Shown here piece by piece: positions 34,940-47,453 of a stretch of 64,000 nt of DNA. Position numbers and translations under genes: made by a program. Under the pieces are notes generated by a model. That model made no database searches. It saw nothing but the letters and a program-made list of their open reading frames with translations, and was not told the origin of the DNA. How positions within the stretch are numbered: position 1 is the stretch's first letter; every line of letters starts with the position of its first letter. Origin of the DNA: Sapria himalayana (taxonomy: Eukaryota > Streptophyta > Magnoliopsida > Malpighiales > Rafflesiaceae); NCBI GenBank assembly GCA_029783825.1, contig JAREIK010001718.1:3352898-3416897 (forward strand), given 5' to 3'.

Positions 34940-37855
34940 TTTGGTATGTCAAATACCATGTAAAACTTGTTTTTTTTTATGAATATTTATGATGTATTTG
35001 TATAGAAATAAGCTTTAAAATGAATACTTTTACTAAATTAAGTTTTTTGATGAATTATGATGAATAATAAAGAAGTTTTATGATTTTTTGTGTAAAATAG
35101 AGACTTGGTGGATTGTTTAGAAGATAATATTTGAAAATTCATATAAAGTCATAATATTTTTTGTGTTATGATTTAGTTACACCATATTGAGCTATAGAGC
35201 AATCTTAATATTCATTATTAGTCATAATTTTCCACAAATAATCATAATAATATTCATATATTATAACTTTATGATTTCATCGGCACAATTATATTACTAT
35301 GAAACACATTCTATCTAGTGATAACTTTTCTTAGAATTGTAGTCGCATTAGCTTATAATATTTTTTATAATTATGATATTAAATTTGTATTATATAATAA
35401 AAGTATCTCATAAGTGCTTAAAGTTATGACAAACCTCAATTGCCATAACTTTCTTATTACTAAGCCATTAAGTCTAAGTAGAGTTGTAATTAGAGGTGTC
35501 AAATGAGTCATGTCATGTTGACATGACTCTAAAAATGGAGAGCTCGTCATAACCCATCGGCATTTTTTTTGGCTGGGTCGTGCCTAGTAGTGTCGTGTCA
35601 TGCTAAGTCATGTCAAGCCAAGTTAAGCCTAGCTAGTTTAGCTTGGTTCATTCTAGGCTAGCCTAGTTCTTGTTCATTCTAGGCTAGCTCGGGTTTAGTT
35701 TAAGCTAGACTAGTTGATTCTAAGCTAGATTGGGTTCAGTCTAGGCTAGCCTAGGTTAGGACTAGGCTAGTTTATTTGGCCAGCAAGGCTAAAATAGGCC
35801 TACATGGGCCATCATGGGCCAACCCATTGCATGTCCAGGCATTGATTTGAATTGGGTAGTGTTGTGCTAGGCATGGCTACCTTGTGTCATGCCTCATTTT
35901 GTTGTTGGGCGACCTTGCCTAGTTGAAACCTCTCTCGTGATATAATTTTCAGTGCTATGTATTTTAGCTATAGAATATTCCAAAGAGCAGTACTCTATCC
36001 GTGATCATTTCCAAGGTTATAACTCTCTGCTTTAGAGAAATGACCAAAGCCACAATCTATTTTAAGTGTTGTGATTTTGGGTTATACAGGTAAAATGTGC
36101 AAGTTGCACTCATTCATAGTACTTCAGCTTTGTATTATTAAGAAAAAATGTGCAGTCATAATAATTTCTAGTGCTCTAGTCATTTGATACAAGAGAGAGA
36201 TCAAAGCTACAACATATTCTAAGTGTTGTGACTTTATATCCAAAGATGAAATATGTAATCATAGTCATTCCCAATATAATGACATTCTAAAGCTAAAAAG
36301 AGACCAAAGTAATTATTTATCCTAAAGCCATGATTTTTGACTTAAATTTTACATCCAATCATTTGAATATTAAAAAAATACATTAATTTCAAAAGTTTTT
36401 TAGGGCACCAAAAAAGAGATGAAAACTAGAGTTTTGATTGCTTAATTTCATCTAATCCTAAGGGAGATTCATGAGCAAATGAGATATGTAAAGCATAACC
36501 ATAAACCCAAAGGTGGGAAAGAATGATTTTTGACCTATCCTAGAGAAAAATTTGAGAAGCATGATCAAGTAATATATATTTAGCGTTTGATTTTTATACT
36601 CTCTTAAGGATTATAACTAGGAATTCAAAATTTCACAAAATGTATCTTTAATTATCTCATGTGAATTCTATCTTAAAGCCAAACTAAATTGAGATTTATG
36701 ATTATCTTATCTAATTATATGTGATGAATGTTTCATGAATAAATTTTATGTTTGAATTGTGTTGTGGTTTGGATATTGATGAATGTTGTATTTATATAGA
36801 ATTGAAAATAAAGTTTTAATATTGATGGATTTGTGAGTGATATCATGGTAAATGGTAATGGATAAGTCATGAAGCATACTCATGTAATAATAGAAAGTGA
36901 TGATCCTTTCGATCATGATATATGAGAGACTTAAATATTAAAATTTGATATTGAAGTAAATTAATCATATGAGTATTATGCTTATGAAGCTAAAGTATAT
37001 ATTATTTTGTAAGACAATATATTTTGTATGAGTTAGAATAATTGATTTTTGTCTTGTGATTAGTGTAGGAGTAACATATCATCATGGTAGATGATGATAA
37101 TTAAGCTATGAGACATACACAATTGGGGGTGACTCATAATGTGATTATAGTCTTGTGAGTACCTTTCTCACACTTGGCTATCATTAGTTAGATTTAAACT
37201 AAATGATATGTTTATTATGTAAGTATGATACTTATGATGTTGAATGTGTAGATAGTTTTATTACTATAAAAATTTACCTTTATATGATATGCGAGTTCAA
37301 AGAATAAGGGTGCATGTATAATATAACTATCAATAGAAATTACTGAGTTATTTATAAGTATGAACTTATGAATAACTCTCAAGTAGTAGTAATATGTTAT
37401 TTTGGTGGTAAAGTATCTACATAATAAATATGAGGGAACCATTATATATTGGGAGGGATTAATAGTTGATAACTAATTTATATGCTAATAAGATACTGTG
37501 ATATTTTCAAAACAATCATCTTTATTTTGTAATCTAAGTCCAATAATATCAAAATTAATTAGATAAACTATCATCCATAATAAAATGTACCAATCATAGA
37601 ATTTAAGAATATTATTTAAAATCAAATCTTATTATTTTAACTAGAGCATTAGTTATCTGATAGTTGGTCGATCGAACTACCCATATTATTTATGTGTGAT
37701 TGATATCTTGATGAAAAGTCTATTTTACTATATATATAACTCGTATACTTATGGGACTAGTTGAAGGAGAGATCATTGTCCAATGAAATTTTGAGATATT
37801 GTCTTATATTAAAATTAGGCATTACAATAAAGTCATAATAAATTTTTGATAATTT
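34940..37855 (+). repeat. Left long LTR of the Athila-like element
   Basis: Shares its start with 33899 and its later parts with 13656-16110 and 42565-44815 (GAATTATGATGAATAATAA, TAAAATAGAGACTTGGTGGA, GGTAATGGATAAGTCATGAA near 36855). About 2.45 kb after removing the 35491-35934 insertion. It ends near AATTAGGCATTACAA (about 37826), matching AATTAGGCATCATAACAA at 44788. The leader of the internal region follows. Confidence 0.6.
35491..35934. mobile_element. Non-autonomous hAT-type element
   Basis: Left end TAGAGGTGTCAAATGAG, right end GTTGAAACCTCT with damage. Flanking octamers GTTGTAAT and CTCGTGAT agree at 5 of 8. The interior is built from repeats of CTAGGCTAG, CATGTC and GGGCCA words, with no coding frame. 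It interrupts the TCATGAC-rich repeat part of the long LTR. Confidence 0.62.
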
Positions 37856-38079
37856 ATTTAGTTTAGTTAGTTAACTTACATAACTATGATTGAAAAAGAA
37901 TAGTTCTATTTTTAGTAGTTTTTATATTAATATTTTAATTTTATGTCTTGAGTTGCATTGTTTTTCTTGCTTTACATATTTGCATATTTTTGTTAGTTTT
38001 TTTTTTGTAGCCACCATGTCTTATATAAGCAAAAACGGACTTAGCTAACATGTTTGGATCCAAAGATTGATAGAACAAA

Positions 38080-40420
38080 AAATAATAATTTAGAGATACA
38101 TCTAAGAAAAAGTAGATGGAAGGAACTAAGAGTAATAGAGATATTAAAAGTGGTGATAGGAAAGCTATCAAATAGCCCAACTATTATTCTACCTTAAAAA
38201 GCTATTGGCAACATATTATGATATATAGCTATTATCAAATTCAAATGCAACTAGCACAAGTCAAATATTTTGAGTTAAAGTTGAGTCTGATAGTGATAGT
38301 TCAACATTATTAGTATTGTGGAAGAATATCAAAGGATCTGAATGTGCATATCACAAGGTTTCTCGAGTTATGCAAAATGGTTAAAATGAATAGGGTTAGT
38401 CTAGATATCATCAGTTTATGTCTATTCTTTTTTTTTAGAGACAAAACATGGAGTTTCCAATGCTCATCTCAAGGCTTGATTGAGAGTTATAACAAACTTG
38501 TACAAGCTCTCCTCATAAAATTTTTATTACCTAAAATTATTTTCTAGTTATGGAGTAAGATAAGTCAATTCTATCATGATGAGTTTGAGACTTTGTAGGA
38601 TACTTGGGAGCAGTTTAAGGAGTTATTGGGGAAATATCCTCAATATAAGTTTGAATTGTAATTTCAAGTTCAAACCTTCTACAATTGGTTGAATGACATG
38701 ACAAGGTGCACAATTGACATGACCCCAAGTTAGTTGATTATAAATAAATTGCTCGAAAAAGAAAATTATTTTTTAAGAAGTTAGCAAAGGATAACTATGA
38801 AACTCATAGTGATCATTTCATTGTGAGAAATAAGAAGTATTGGATTTGGATAGATTCACCATTTTGGATAAGAATATGAAGTCATTTCTTAAAATGTTGG
38901 TAACTCAAAAGGAGAAATAAAAATTAATGCGAGAAATCATCATTTTGAAACTATAAGAAATGATTAATTTTAACTATCTTTATCAAGTGGAGACTAATGA
39001 ATTATATGGAAAATATTATGTGTTATGTCTCAATACAAATAGCCCAATACAATATCATCTGAATGTAACAAATCATATGATTTTTTTTTTGGAATATATG
39101 AAAATGGGCAATAGAATCTTGGATAAGTCCCACAAAACTCTAGCATCAATTCTATTGGACATAATGTTCATGAAGGATTGAGTTTGTATTATTCATATTC
39201 AAGACATAAAGAAAAGTATGTCATCATTGACAAAATCATAGAATTGTTGATCGAGATGAAATAAAGAAATAATTTTTAAGAGGACCATATGAATAGATTT
39301 TAGTCAAAATTAGAGCAAAAAAACATGATAATAAAGAGAATAAAGAATAAAATTGAAATTATTTGTACTATTGGTGAAAGGGAATAACATCAAAAAGCTA
39401 CCAAATGATAATTAGATAAACTCGAAGAAATGCATTTCAATTATGTTTAGAAGTAGGAAAGAGATTTAGAGGTAACAAATGGAGAAAGGCAACATAGAGG
39501 ATGTTGGAACTAATAGTGCCATGATTTTCCTAAAAATCATGGCTCTCACTATGCTATTTTTCAAAAATCATGTTCCCCAATGTCAAAATTTTTCAAATTC
39601 ATGATGCCCAAAAAATATAATGTTCAACTCAACCACTTAGTTGTGACTGAATAAAAAGAAGTATTATAGGCACAAAAAGAGATTACCCTAAGTACTATAA
39701 AAATGGATGTGATAGAAAATAATACTAAAAGTAATTTTCTTTAAACTTTCATTTTCCACAATTTTATAAAAAGAAGAAAGTGAACTAATAATTTAAAAGT
39801 TTTCTTGATATTTTATGTAAGTTAGAAATTGATATTTCATTTTCTTAGGCATTGACTCAAATATCTAATTATGTTAAATTCATGAAGAATGTCATGAGTA
39901 ATAAGTGAAAGATGAAGATGTTCGGCAGGTTAAATATGATGAAGAAATGTAGTGTAATTATTCAAAGAAAACTCTTAACAAAGTTAAAAGTTCTAAGAAG
40001 TTTTATGATACCATGAATAATAGAGGAGCACACATTCTTAAAGGAACTATGTATTTTGGGATCAAGTGTTAATTTGATATCTTTGTCAATAACACAAAGA
40101 TTGAAACTTGACGAGATCACTCCAACCTCTTTCTTACTAAAAACAATTGATCGATCGATAAAGTGCTCAATAGATATTATTGGAAATATTTTGATTAAGA
40201 TTGATATATTTATTTTACTTTAGAATTTTGTAGTGGTGAATATAGAGGAGCACCGACATGCTTTATTGATCTTATGATGACCATTACTTGCCATTAAAAA
40301 TCACTCATTAATGTCAAGAAAGAAAATTCACGCTTCACATAGGCAAGAAGCAAGTGAAGTTCAATCATTACAGAGACATGTTGTGTCTAAATAATGATTT
40401 CAAAGATTATTAAAGGATTC
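38080..40420 (+). pseudogene. Athila-type gag and protease remnant
   Basis: The gag domain is at 38341-38830: ITRFLELCKMVKMNRVSLD, ESYNKLVQALLIKFLLP, FYHDEFETL, WEQFKELLGKYPQY, VQTFYNWLNDM. The region 39740-40330 gives ALTQISNYVKFMKNVMSNK, then SFMIP, then ILGSSVNLISLSI, which is the Athila protease block where the family has DLGAS; the catalytic Asp is Ile here. DRSIKCSIDIIGNILIKID and EEHRHALLI follow. Many stops and frame changes are needed. The gag tail with its knuckle is short and unclear. No polymerase follows. Confidence 0.78.
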
Positions 40421-41390
40421 ATAACCTCCTCGCAAGACAACAATATATAAATATTAGGTAGAAAGATTTTATAGAAAACTGTTATCTTGAAGAATATGAG
40501 AAGAATATATAAAAGAAAAATTATGGAGCTATAAAAATGAAGCTTATACTGAAAAAATAACTTTTATAAAGTCTATAATTTTCAAATTCATAGCTTCAGA
40601 AGGGTCCAAAGAAGAGTTTTCGAAGATGTGGAAAGAAAAATCATTACTCTCAATTCTTTTCAAAATTGCATAGAGAAAATAATATAGAAGTTTGAAAAAA
40701 ATTTTAGAAACAAAAGTAGAGGCAAAATCCTAATAAATTGCTAATGAAATGATAGAGGTAGACATTACTTTATCAATAAATCTGGAAGATCTGATAGCGA
40801 TAGAAAAAGAAATGGAGGCAGTAACAAAAATTATGGTTTTGACCAACCCCAAAATTTAGAGATATAAAAGCTAAGAAAAGAATCTATGACAAATCATAAC
40901 ACCACAATTATGAAGTTATAGAAAAAAAAGCTCAAGATATAACACAACAAAAAGATATGGAAAAAAAATACCATGAATTTGAAGTTCCAGAAAGAAAATG
41001 TTCGAAGTGCTACCCAACAAAAAAATACAACAATTCTTAATGGTACGACATCGAATGAAGATGATGTTATGGTGATTCAAAAAGTCATGCCATTTTGGGA
41101 ATGAGGATGAAAACAAGGAAGCCCTAATGAAGAAAACATAGAATATGATTCGACACTAAAAAACCTCGGGGAAAAAAATAAAAAGTGAGTGATTATATGA
41201 CAAAACTAGCTTGATAACTAAGATTATTAATGAAGGTGATAGCTTTTTCATTATTTATCTACGACTATTAAATGTAGTGCTGTTTGATAGACAAACTAAG
41301 ATTTTTTTTATTCATGACATGAAAAAATTAATATATCCTCACATATCATTTTATACTTACACAATTTAGTTGTGAAATTCAAACCTCATC
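40421..41390 (+). other. Unassigned internal sequence of the Athila-like element
   Basis: No domain was recognised. It is purine-rich on the plus strand with many short frames, as in decayed retrotransposon internal DNA. A minus-strand frame at 41116-40916 (66 codons) is low-complexity and not supported. Confidence 0.4.
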
Positions 41391-42420
41391 TAAAAGTGTC
41401 GAACAGCTCGGTGGGGCATGGCATGTGACCCAGCCCAGTTCAGTAGTGCCTAGCTCGGAAATGGCATGGCATAGTCCAAAATAGTGCCTTGGGCTAGGCT
41501 GAGCCACCCCATGACATGATTCATGCCATGCTGAGTTTACATGAGCCATGCCTCATGTAGGGAGAGGCATGATTCATGTGTTTGGCCTGGCAGCATAGTA
41601 AACATGCCCAGGTGATCGCCTAACTGAGTCCCGATTGGGTGGTCACCTAAGCAGTCAAATTTTAATTTGACTGCTTAGGTGTATGGCTGATTGTAATTGG
41701 CCATCTAGTAAGCTAGCAACTTGTCATGCAATAGCCATGGGTTTCTTTCGCCCATGCATCTTCAAAGTTCAACATGGTTTGACATGGCCATGCACTCAGC
41801 TATATCCACCATGTTATGCTAGGCAGGTGGACCATGCCATGGTGCCATGCTGGTATAGAGGTGTCAAACGGGCCGGCCCAGCACGGCACGGCCCGTTTTT
41901 CACGTGCCCAGCCGTGCTACCGTGCCGTGCCCGGCACGGCACGGCACGGCCCGCTCGGGCACGGCTTGGCTTGGCCAGGCGGCACGGGCGCACGGCAAGG
42001 CAGGGCAGGCGGGGCGGGGCGGGGCGGGGCGGGGCGGGTCGGGTCTGTTTGGACCCGACCCGCGGTCTTTTTACCGGGGGCGGGGCCCGGTTGGGTCACG
42101 AGTCACGACTCAGTGAATCGTGACCGTGAGTCGTGAGTCGCGACTCACGACTCACGACACGGCACGCGTGGCACGCCGCCAGTGCCACGTGTGCCTGCGT
42201 GAACCGGCACGGGATGGACCCGTGCCGGCGTGCCGTGCCAAGGCACGGCACAGCACGTGCTTTGCTTCGCCCGGGCACGGCACGGGCCCGGGCACGGTTT
42301 TTGAACGTGCCGGGCCGGCCCAGGCACGGCCGAACCGTGCCGTGCCTCGTGCTGGGCCGGACCGGCCCGGCACGTTTGACACCTCTATGCTGGTATGACA
42401 TTATCTATTTGACACCTCTA
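41391..42420. mobile_element. Older non-autonomous hAT-type element with a nested copy
   Basis: Left end TAAAAGTGTCGAACAGCTC, right end ATTTGACACCTCTA (42407-42420), inverse to each other. Left flank ACCTCATC (41383-41390) and right sequence TTCTCATC (42423-42430) agree at 6 of 8, but with a 2-base offset, so the duplication is uncertain. A younger element (41856-42387) sits near its right end, leaving only about 33 bp of the older element after it. Confidence 0.6.
41856..42387. mobile_element. Non-autonomous hAT element with perfect 8-bp target duplication
   Basis: 532 bp. Ends are TAGAGGTGTCAAACGGGCC and its inverse GTTTGACACCTCTA. The octamer TGCTGGTA is perfect on both sides (41848-41855 and 42388-42395), the 8-bp size that marks hAT insertion. 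The interior is very GC-rich with many GGCACGG/CCGTGCC words, a short GGGGC repeat (42009-42037), an inverted block GGTCGGGTCTGTTTGGACCC (near 42037) and a GAGTCACGACTCA-type palindromic cluster (42099-42156). Long GC-rich open frames here are by-products of composition, not genes. Confidence 0.93.
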
Positions 42421-42564
42421 AGTTCTCATCATGACTCATTTATATGTTAATAAAAAGAAATAGTTGTCATAATCACTTATGAAGAATAGATGAAATGTAA
42501 AATTTTTTATATAGCAGAGGATTATTATTCAGGAATAAGTAATTATTTTTGTGTATAATTTTGT

Positions 42565-44815
42565 TTAATATGTTAAATACAAATTAAACTAGTTATTTTA
42601 ATAATTCTTCATGATGTGCTTTTATAGAAATAAGTTTTAAAATGAATAATTTTACTAAAGTATAATTTTTGATGAATTATGACAAATAATAATAAAATAA
42701 TATGATTTCTTTGTATAAAATAGAGACTTAATAGAATGTTGAGATAGAGGAGAGTAAAAAAGTCATGAAAAATTATAATATTTCTTGTGTTATGACTTTC
42801 TTGTACCTAATTGAGCTTTATGATAATTTTAGCACCCATTCTTAATCAAAACTCTATGAGTTTACTACAAAATTTTCTTAGAATCATAGTAACACTAGCT
42901 CATAATATTTTTTATGATTGCAAATTGATTTCTCATCATAGTACCCAAGTACCCTACTACTACTCAAAGCTATGACAAATCTCTAGTACCATAACTTTCT
43001 CATTAGAGTCATCAAATCTAAAGCAAATGATACAATACTATTCCTTACATTGTGATGATTAGCTATAGAAAGTATTAGAGAGTAATAATTTAGTTATGAA
43101 TATTTTCAAGGCCATGACTTTCAATTCTAGAAAAATGACCAAAGTCATGATCTGTTTTCAGTGCCACAACTTTGGATTACCAAAGCAGAATACACAATCC
43201 TATCTAATTCTTAGTATTGTGATTTTGTATTATAGAGATTGAATATGTAGCCTCAACCATTCCTAACACCACAACCTTCTATTGCAAGAGAGAGACCATG
43301 TTCATTCCTAATACTATGACATTCTAAAGCTAGAAAGAAACCAAAATTATGACACATTCTTGAAAAAAGGAGACTTTCAACTTAAATTTCTCACACAGTC
43401 ATTCGAGTATAAAAAAATGTGAATTTCAAAAATTGCTCAATTTTGCCAAACCATAGAAGAGATTCATGAGTAAATGAGTGATTCAAGGCATAAACATAAA
43501 TTTAAAAGATAGGTCATGAATTTCAATCTACCTTAGAAAAAAAAATCTAATTTTCATGATTGAGTATTATGAATTTAAGATTTAATTCCTGTACACTTTT
43601 GAGGGATATTATTATGAACATGAAATTCCATAAGTTGTATTTATAATTATCATGTGTGAATTTTTCTTCAATATTAGTTTAAATTAATGTATATGGTTAT
43701 TGTATTTACTTGTGTGATGGATCCTCAATGGTTAGCTTTTATGTTTAGATTATGATACGGTTTGAATATTGAGAGTTGTGATATTTATGTAGAATTAAAA
43801 TTATGGTTTTAATATTAATGAGTTTGTGTGTGATATCATGGTGGATGAAAACAAATAAACCAAAAAATATATTTACTCATAATGATAGAAAGGAATTTAT
43901 AACCCTTACAATCATGACAAACAATACAAATTGATTTGTTAAAACTCAATGTGGAGGTATGTTAATTAGGTGAGGATGATGCTTACGAATATGAAAGTAT
44001 GAATTCTTTTATAAGTTAATTTAGTGTTCATCTCTTAGAAGAATTAATCCTTAATTAATATGAGCATTTTATATGATATTTTTCTAAAAAATTTATATTT
44101 AGTTTGTGAGTCAAGTGTTATCATTGTAAACGGTGACATACAAGCCATGAGACATACATAATTAGAAGTAACTCATAAGGTAGTGATAATCTTATCAATT
44201 TCTTTTTATCGTATGACTATCATCGATGAGATTTAAAGGAAAATATATATTGATTGTGTGAATATGGTAATAAGTATGTACTTATGAAGTAATTAACAAG
44301 GATATTTGATAAGTTGTTGAAAAGTTATGAACTTATGAATGACGCACAAGAATGGATGATTTATTATTTTAGTAGTAAAGTATCGAGTAAATAACTATGA
44401 GAGACCATCTTTAGAAAAGTCCTAGTAATTAAGAATTATCTTGTACTTTACCACTATTGGTGGTAAATTTCCTATGATATTTTTTATAATAATCATATTT
44501 TTGTTCTATAATTAAGTCTAATAATATTCAAACTATTTAGATAATTTATCATGCATAATATAATATACCAACCCTATAATTTAAAAATCTTATCTAAAAT
44601 CAAGTTTTATACTTTTAACTACGACAACAACTACCTATTAATTGATTAAACTACCTACACAATCCCTATACAATTGATATTTGGATAAAAAGTTAACTTT
44701 ACTATTTGTACATGCCATATGCTTGAGATTTGTTAGGATGAGATCCATCACCTAACAAGGTTTTGGGAACTTTGCCTAATAATAAAAATTAGGCATCATA
44801 ACAATGTTACAATAA
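42565..44815 (+). repeat. Right long LTR of the Athila-like element
   Basis: Begins near TATGTTAAATACAAATTAAAC and shares TAGAAATAAG(C/T)TTTAAAATGAAT with the left copy (35001). It continues through TCATGAC-type repeats (42900-43330), CATTCGAGTATAAAAAAATG (about 43392) and TGTGATATCATGGTGGATG (about 43829), and ends near AATTAGGCATCATAACA (44788-44804). About 2.25 kb. Confidence 0.6.
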
Positions 44816-45900
44816 ACTTAGACAATAATTGAAAAAGAGGAGAGAAAGAGAAAGGGTTGAAAAAATGAAACCTCCCTTAGGGTTGGGATAGATTTTGCTC
44901 TCAAAATCATAGCTTTCATTTTTTTCTCATGCCTTAAAACCCTTCTTTTGAAATTCAAATTTTTCCTATTTATACTCGAATGGATGGCTACAAAATTTAA
45001 GTCGAAAGTCATAAATAGTAGAATGTTGCAGGATTGAGAATGATCATTACTATATATTTCATCTCTGGAATACAAAATCATGACACTTTGGTCATATATT
45101 TGATCTCTCTCTCTTACATCAGATGGTCATGGTGCAGAGAATGACCATGACTAAATATTTTGCCTCTGTGATATTAAGTAGTGACATAACGAATAACCAT
45201 GACTTATGTATTTCACCTATTTAACTTTAAAATCATGACATTGTGAAATGACTACAACTTTGATCTTTAATCAAGTGCAAAAAGTTATGGCTATAGAAAT
45301 AGTTGTGACTCAAGTATTGTCTATGAAACCTTCTATAGCTAAAAGGCATAACACTGGGACTTTGAGCATTGTAATGAGAAAGTCATGGCAATGGAGATCT
45401 GATGAGACTCTGAACACTAATTGAATACTTGGTTGTTGCAACAAGAAATTAATATCACATCCTTAAAAAATATATTATGAGCTAGTACAAATGTTACTCT
45501 AATAAAGTTTTATTGTCAAAAAAAATATGTTACACAGTGAAATAATTATCAATTAGGTGGTAGAATCTTAACATGTAAAAATTATCATAACTATTTGTAT
45601 AAAATTTTAGCCAAATTTAAATATCAAAACTTTCATATAGCTCAATGATGTATTATAAAATCATAACACAATAAACATTATCACTTTACATAATTTTTCA
45701 CTCCTTTCATTCTCAATATTCTATCAAGTCTCTATTTCACATAAAAATATTCCTAATTTTACTATTATTCATTATAATAAATCTAAAATTATAATTTAGT
45801 AAAAATATTCTTATAAAAGCACTTTTCAATACAAACACATCATAAAATAACTACCAAAATAATTTGTTGTATTAGCTAATTAACATACCAAACTTATATA
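44816..45900 (-). repeat. Truncated long LTR copy, minus orientation
   Basis: Reverse complement of the first half of the long LTR. Read on minus it starts near 45890 (GGTATGTTAATTAGC), runs through GATGTGTTTGTATTG and GAATAATAGTAAAATTAGG, then TCATGAC-type repeats, and reaches ATTCGAGTATAAATAGG near 44980. It joins tail-to-tail with the plus copy ending near 44815. Better preserved near the promoter than the plus copies. Confidence 0.6.
44965..44974 (-). promoter_or_regulatory. Probable LTR TATA box
   Basis: On minus TATAAATAGG within GAGTATAAATAGG. In the plus LTR copies the equivalent site is decayed to GAGTATAAAAAAA (43396) and GAATATTAAAAAAA (36362). Position after the TCATGAC-rich repeats fits the U3 promoter of an LTR. 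Inference from sequence only. Confidence 0.5.
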
Positions 45901-47450
45901 AAATATGAATCTTTCATATTTTCTTGAATTTTGCCTATTAAACATTTGTGATCATCCAAATTTTTTAACATATGCAGAAAATGATGTAAAAACGTCAAGA
46001 AATAAGATGTTAGTGGATGCATTGGAGTGTATGCACCACTTAATGAAAAAATTTAGTATGTTGGATATTATTATTTAGAAAGAAGTCCAAATTTTAAAAA
46101 ATTATTTGAAAAACTTGTATGAGTTCATGATGACATATTTTAATACAATTATAATTTGTTAGGTTATGATGTACTAATATTATTGGAGAAATATAATCCA
46201 ATTTAATCATTTGATGTGAGGTTATGATGTTCTTAAATCTTCATATTAGTTTGTGAAATTATTTTAAATCAGATGCCTAATTTTGCCTCATGCTATTTTA
46301 AAAAAATAAAGATTTTTAGGTTGTTTTCAAAAAGTGTCCACACACAAAGCGAAACATCTTTTTGATTTCAAAACCAATTTTAATTTTTTAATTAAAAATA
46401 TATTTATATGTATAATATAAATTAAAAGCAATTTTTTATTTAGAAAAATACCTAGCAATTTCGAAATTGCTTTTTTATTTCTAATAGAGGTTTCATTTTT
46501 TTAATTAAAATATGCATATATTTAAATTATTATTTTTTTCATTTTTTTCAGGGTAGTTTTCAAAAACTACTTAGAAAATAAGAAACTATTTTTTTGATTT
46601 CAAAAATATTTTTTATTTTTTTAATTAAAAGTTGCACACACACACATACCTATAAATATAAAATTACATATATGTGTGTGTGTGTGTGTGGGTGTAATTT
46701 TATGAATATATATATATTTTTTATTTATTTATTTATTTATTTATATTTATAGTTTTATACACACACACACACACATACACTTATAGGTTTTTGTGTGTGT
46801 GTGTGTGTGTACTTACATAAAATAAAACTACTTTTCAAAATCAAAAAGCAATTTTGCATTTTGTGTGGGAGATTTTCGAATTCAAAAACTAGCTATGGAA
46901 GTTTTTTTTTTTTAATGACATGGGGCAAAATTAGCATCTAATTTTGTTAGGCCCAAAACATAAATATTTTATATTCTGGGTATATATTTAAAAAAATGAA
47001 AAAAAGATAGTGAAATGTAAATATTTTCATTTTGGGGTGTTAATGTATACTTTTCCCAAAATTTAATTATTCTGAAAACATTTAAAAATATTAAAATATA
47101 TAAACTAAAACAAAATTCAAGAGAGATCATTTAATCAAATTTTAGGCATAAACATTGGCACAATTATGTAAAGTATCCCAAAACAATAAAAAAATATTTA
47201 ATTAAACATCTCCATTTTAATAAAACTTTATGAAAAAACTCCCACAAAATGAAATATATTTATAATTTCAGGTTCTAAAAAGTAGAAAATCAAAATTGCA
47301 CCTCATTAAAAAACTTTACCTCACCCTACCATATAAGTCTATGTGTGTGTATATATATGCATGTAGATCTATATATGTATATATGTATTCATGAAGATCT
47401 ATAGATGAACATATGTACGGATGTAGGTATGTATTGAAACTAGTAGGAAA
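45901..47450. other. AT-rich DNA with CA/GT microsatellites
   Basis: No gene recognised. CA and GT tracts of opposite sense alternate at 46636-46811 (CA, GT, CA, GT), separated by AT-rich DNA containing TTTATTTATTTA, so the strand can fold on itself. Phrases such as CCCAAAACATAAATATTTT recur here (46952), at 54690 and, inverted, near 62920, which suggests a shared AT-rich repeat family. Confidence 0.5.
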
Positions 47451-47453
47451 AAT

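Larger units (their letters stand above)
34940..44815 (+). mobile_element. Athila-like Ty3-gypsy element lacking polymerase
   Basis: Two plus-orientation long LTR copies (about 34940-37855 and about 42565-44815) enclose gag and protease remnants (38.1-40.4 kb). I see no reverse transcriptase, RNase H or integrase. The internal region is about 4.7 kb including about 1 kb of nested hAT-type elements, much shorter than a complete Athila. Target duplications were not found because the LTR ends are unclear. It is either an internally deleted element or two separate LTR insertions around a gag fragment. Confidence 0.55.

Noticed and set aside
41683..42401. Long GC-rich open frames on both strands, up to 146 codons
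   Set aside because: They lie inside the 532-bp hAT miniature element and its older host, overlap in several frames on both strands, and have Arg/Gly/Pro/Ala-rich composition from GGCACGG repeats. No domain is visible.
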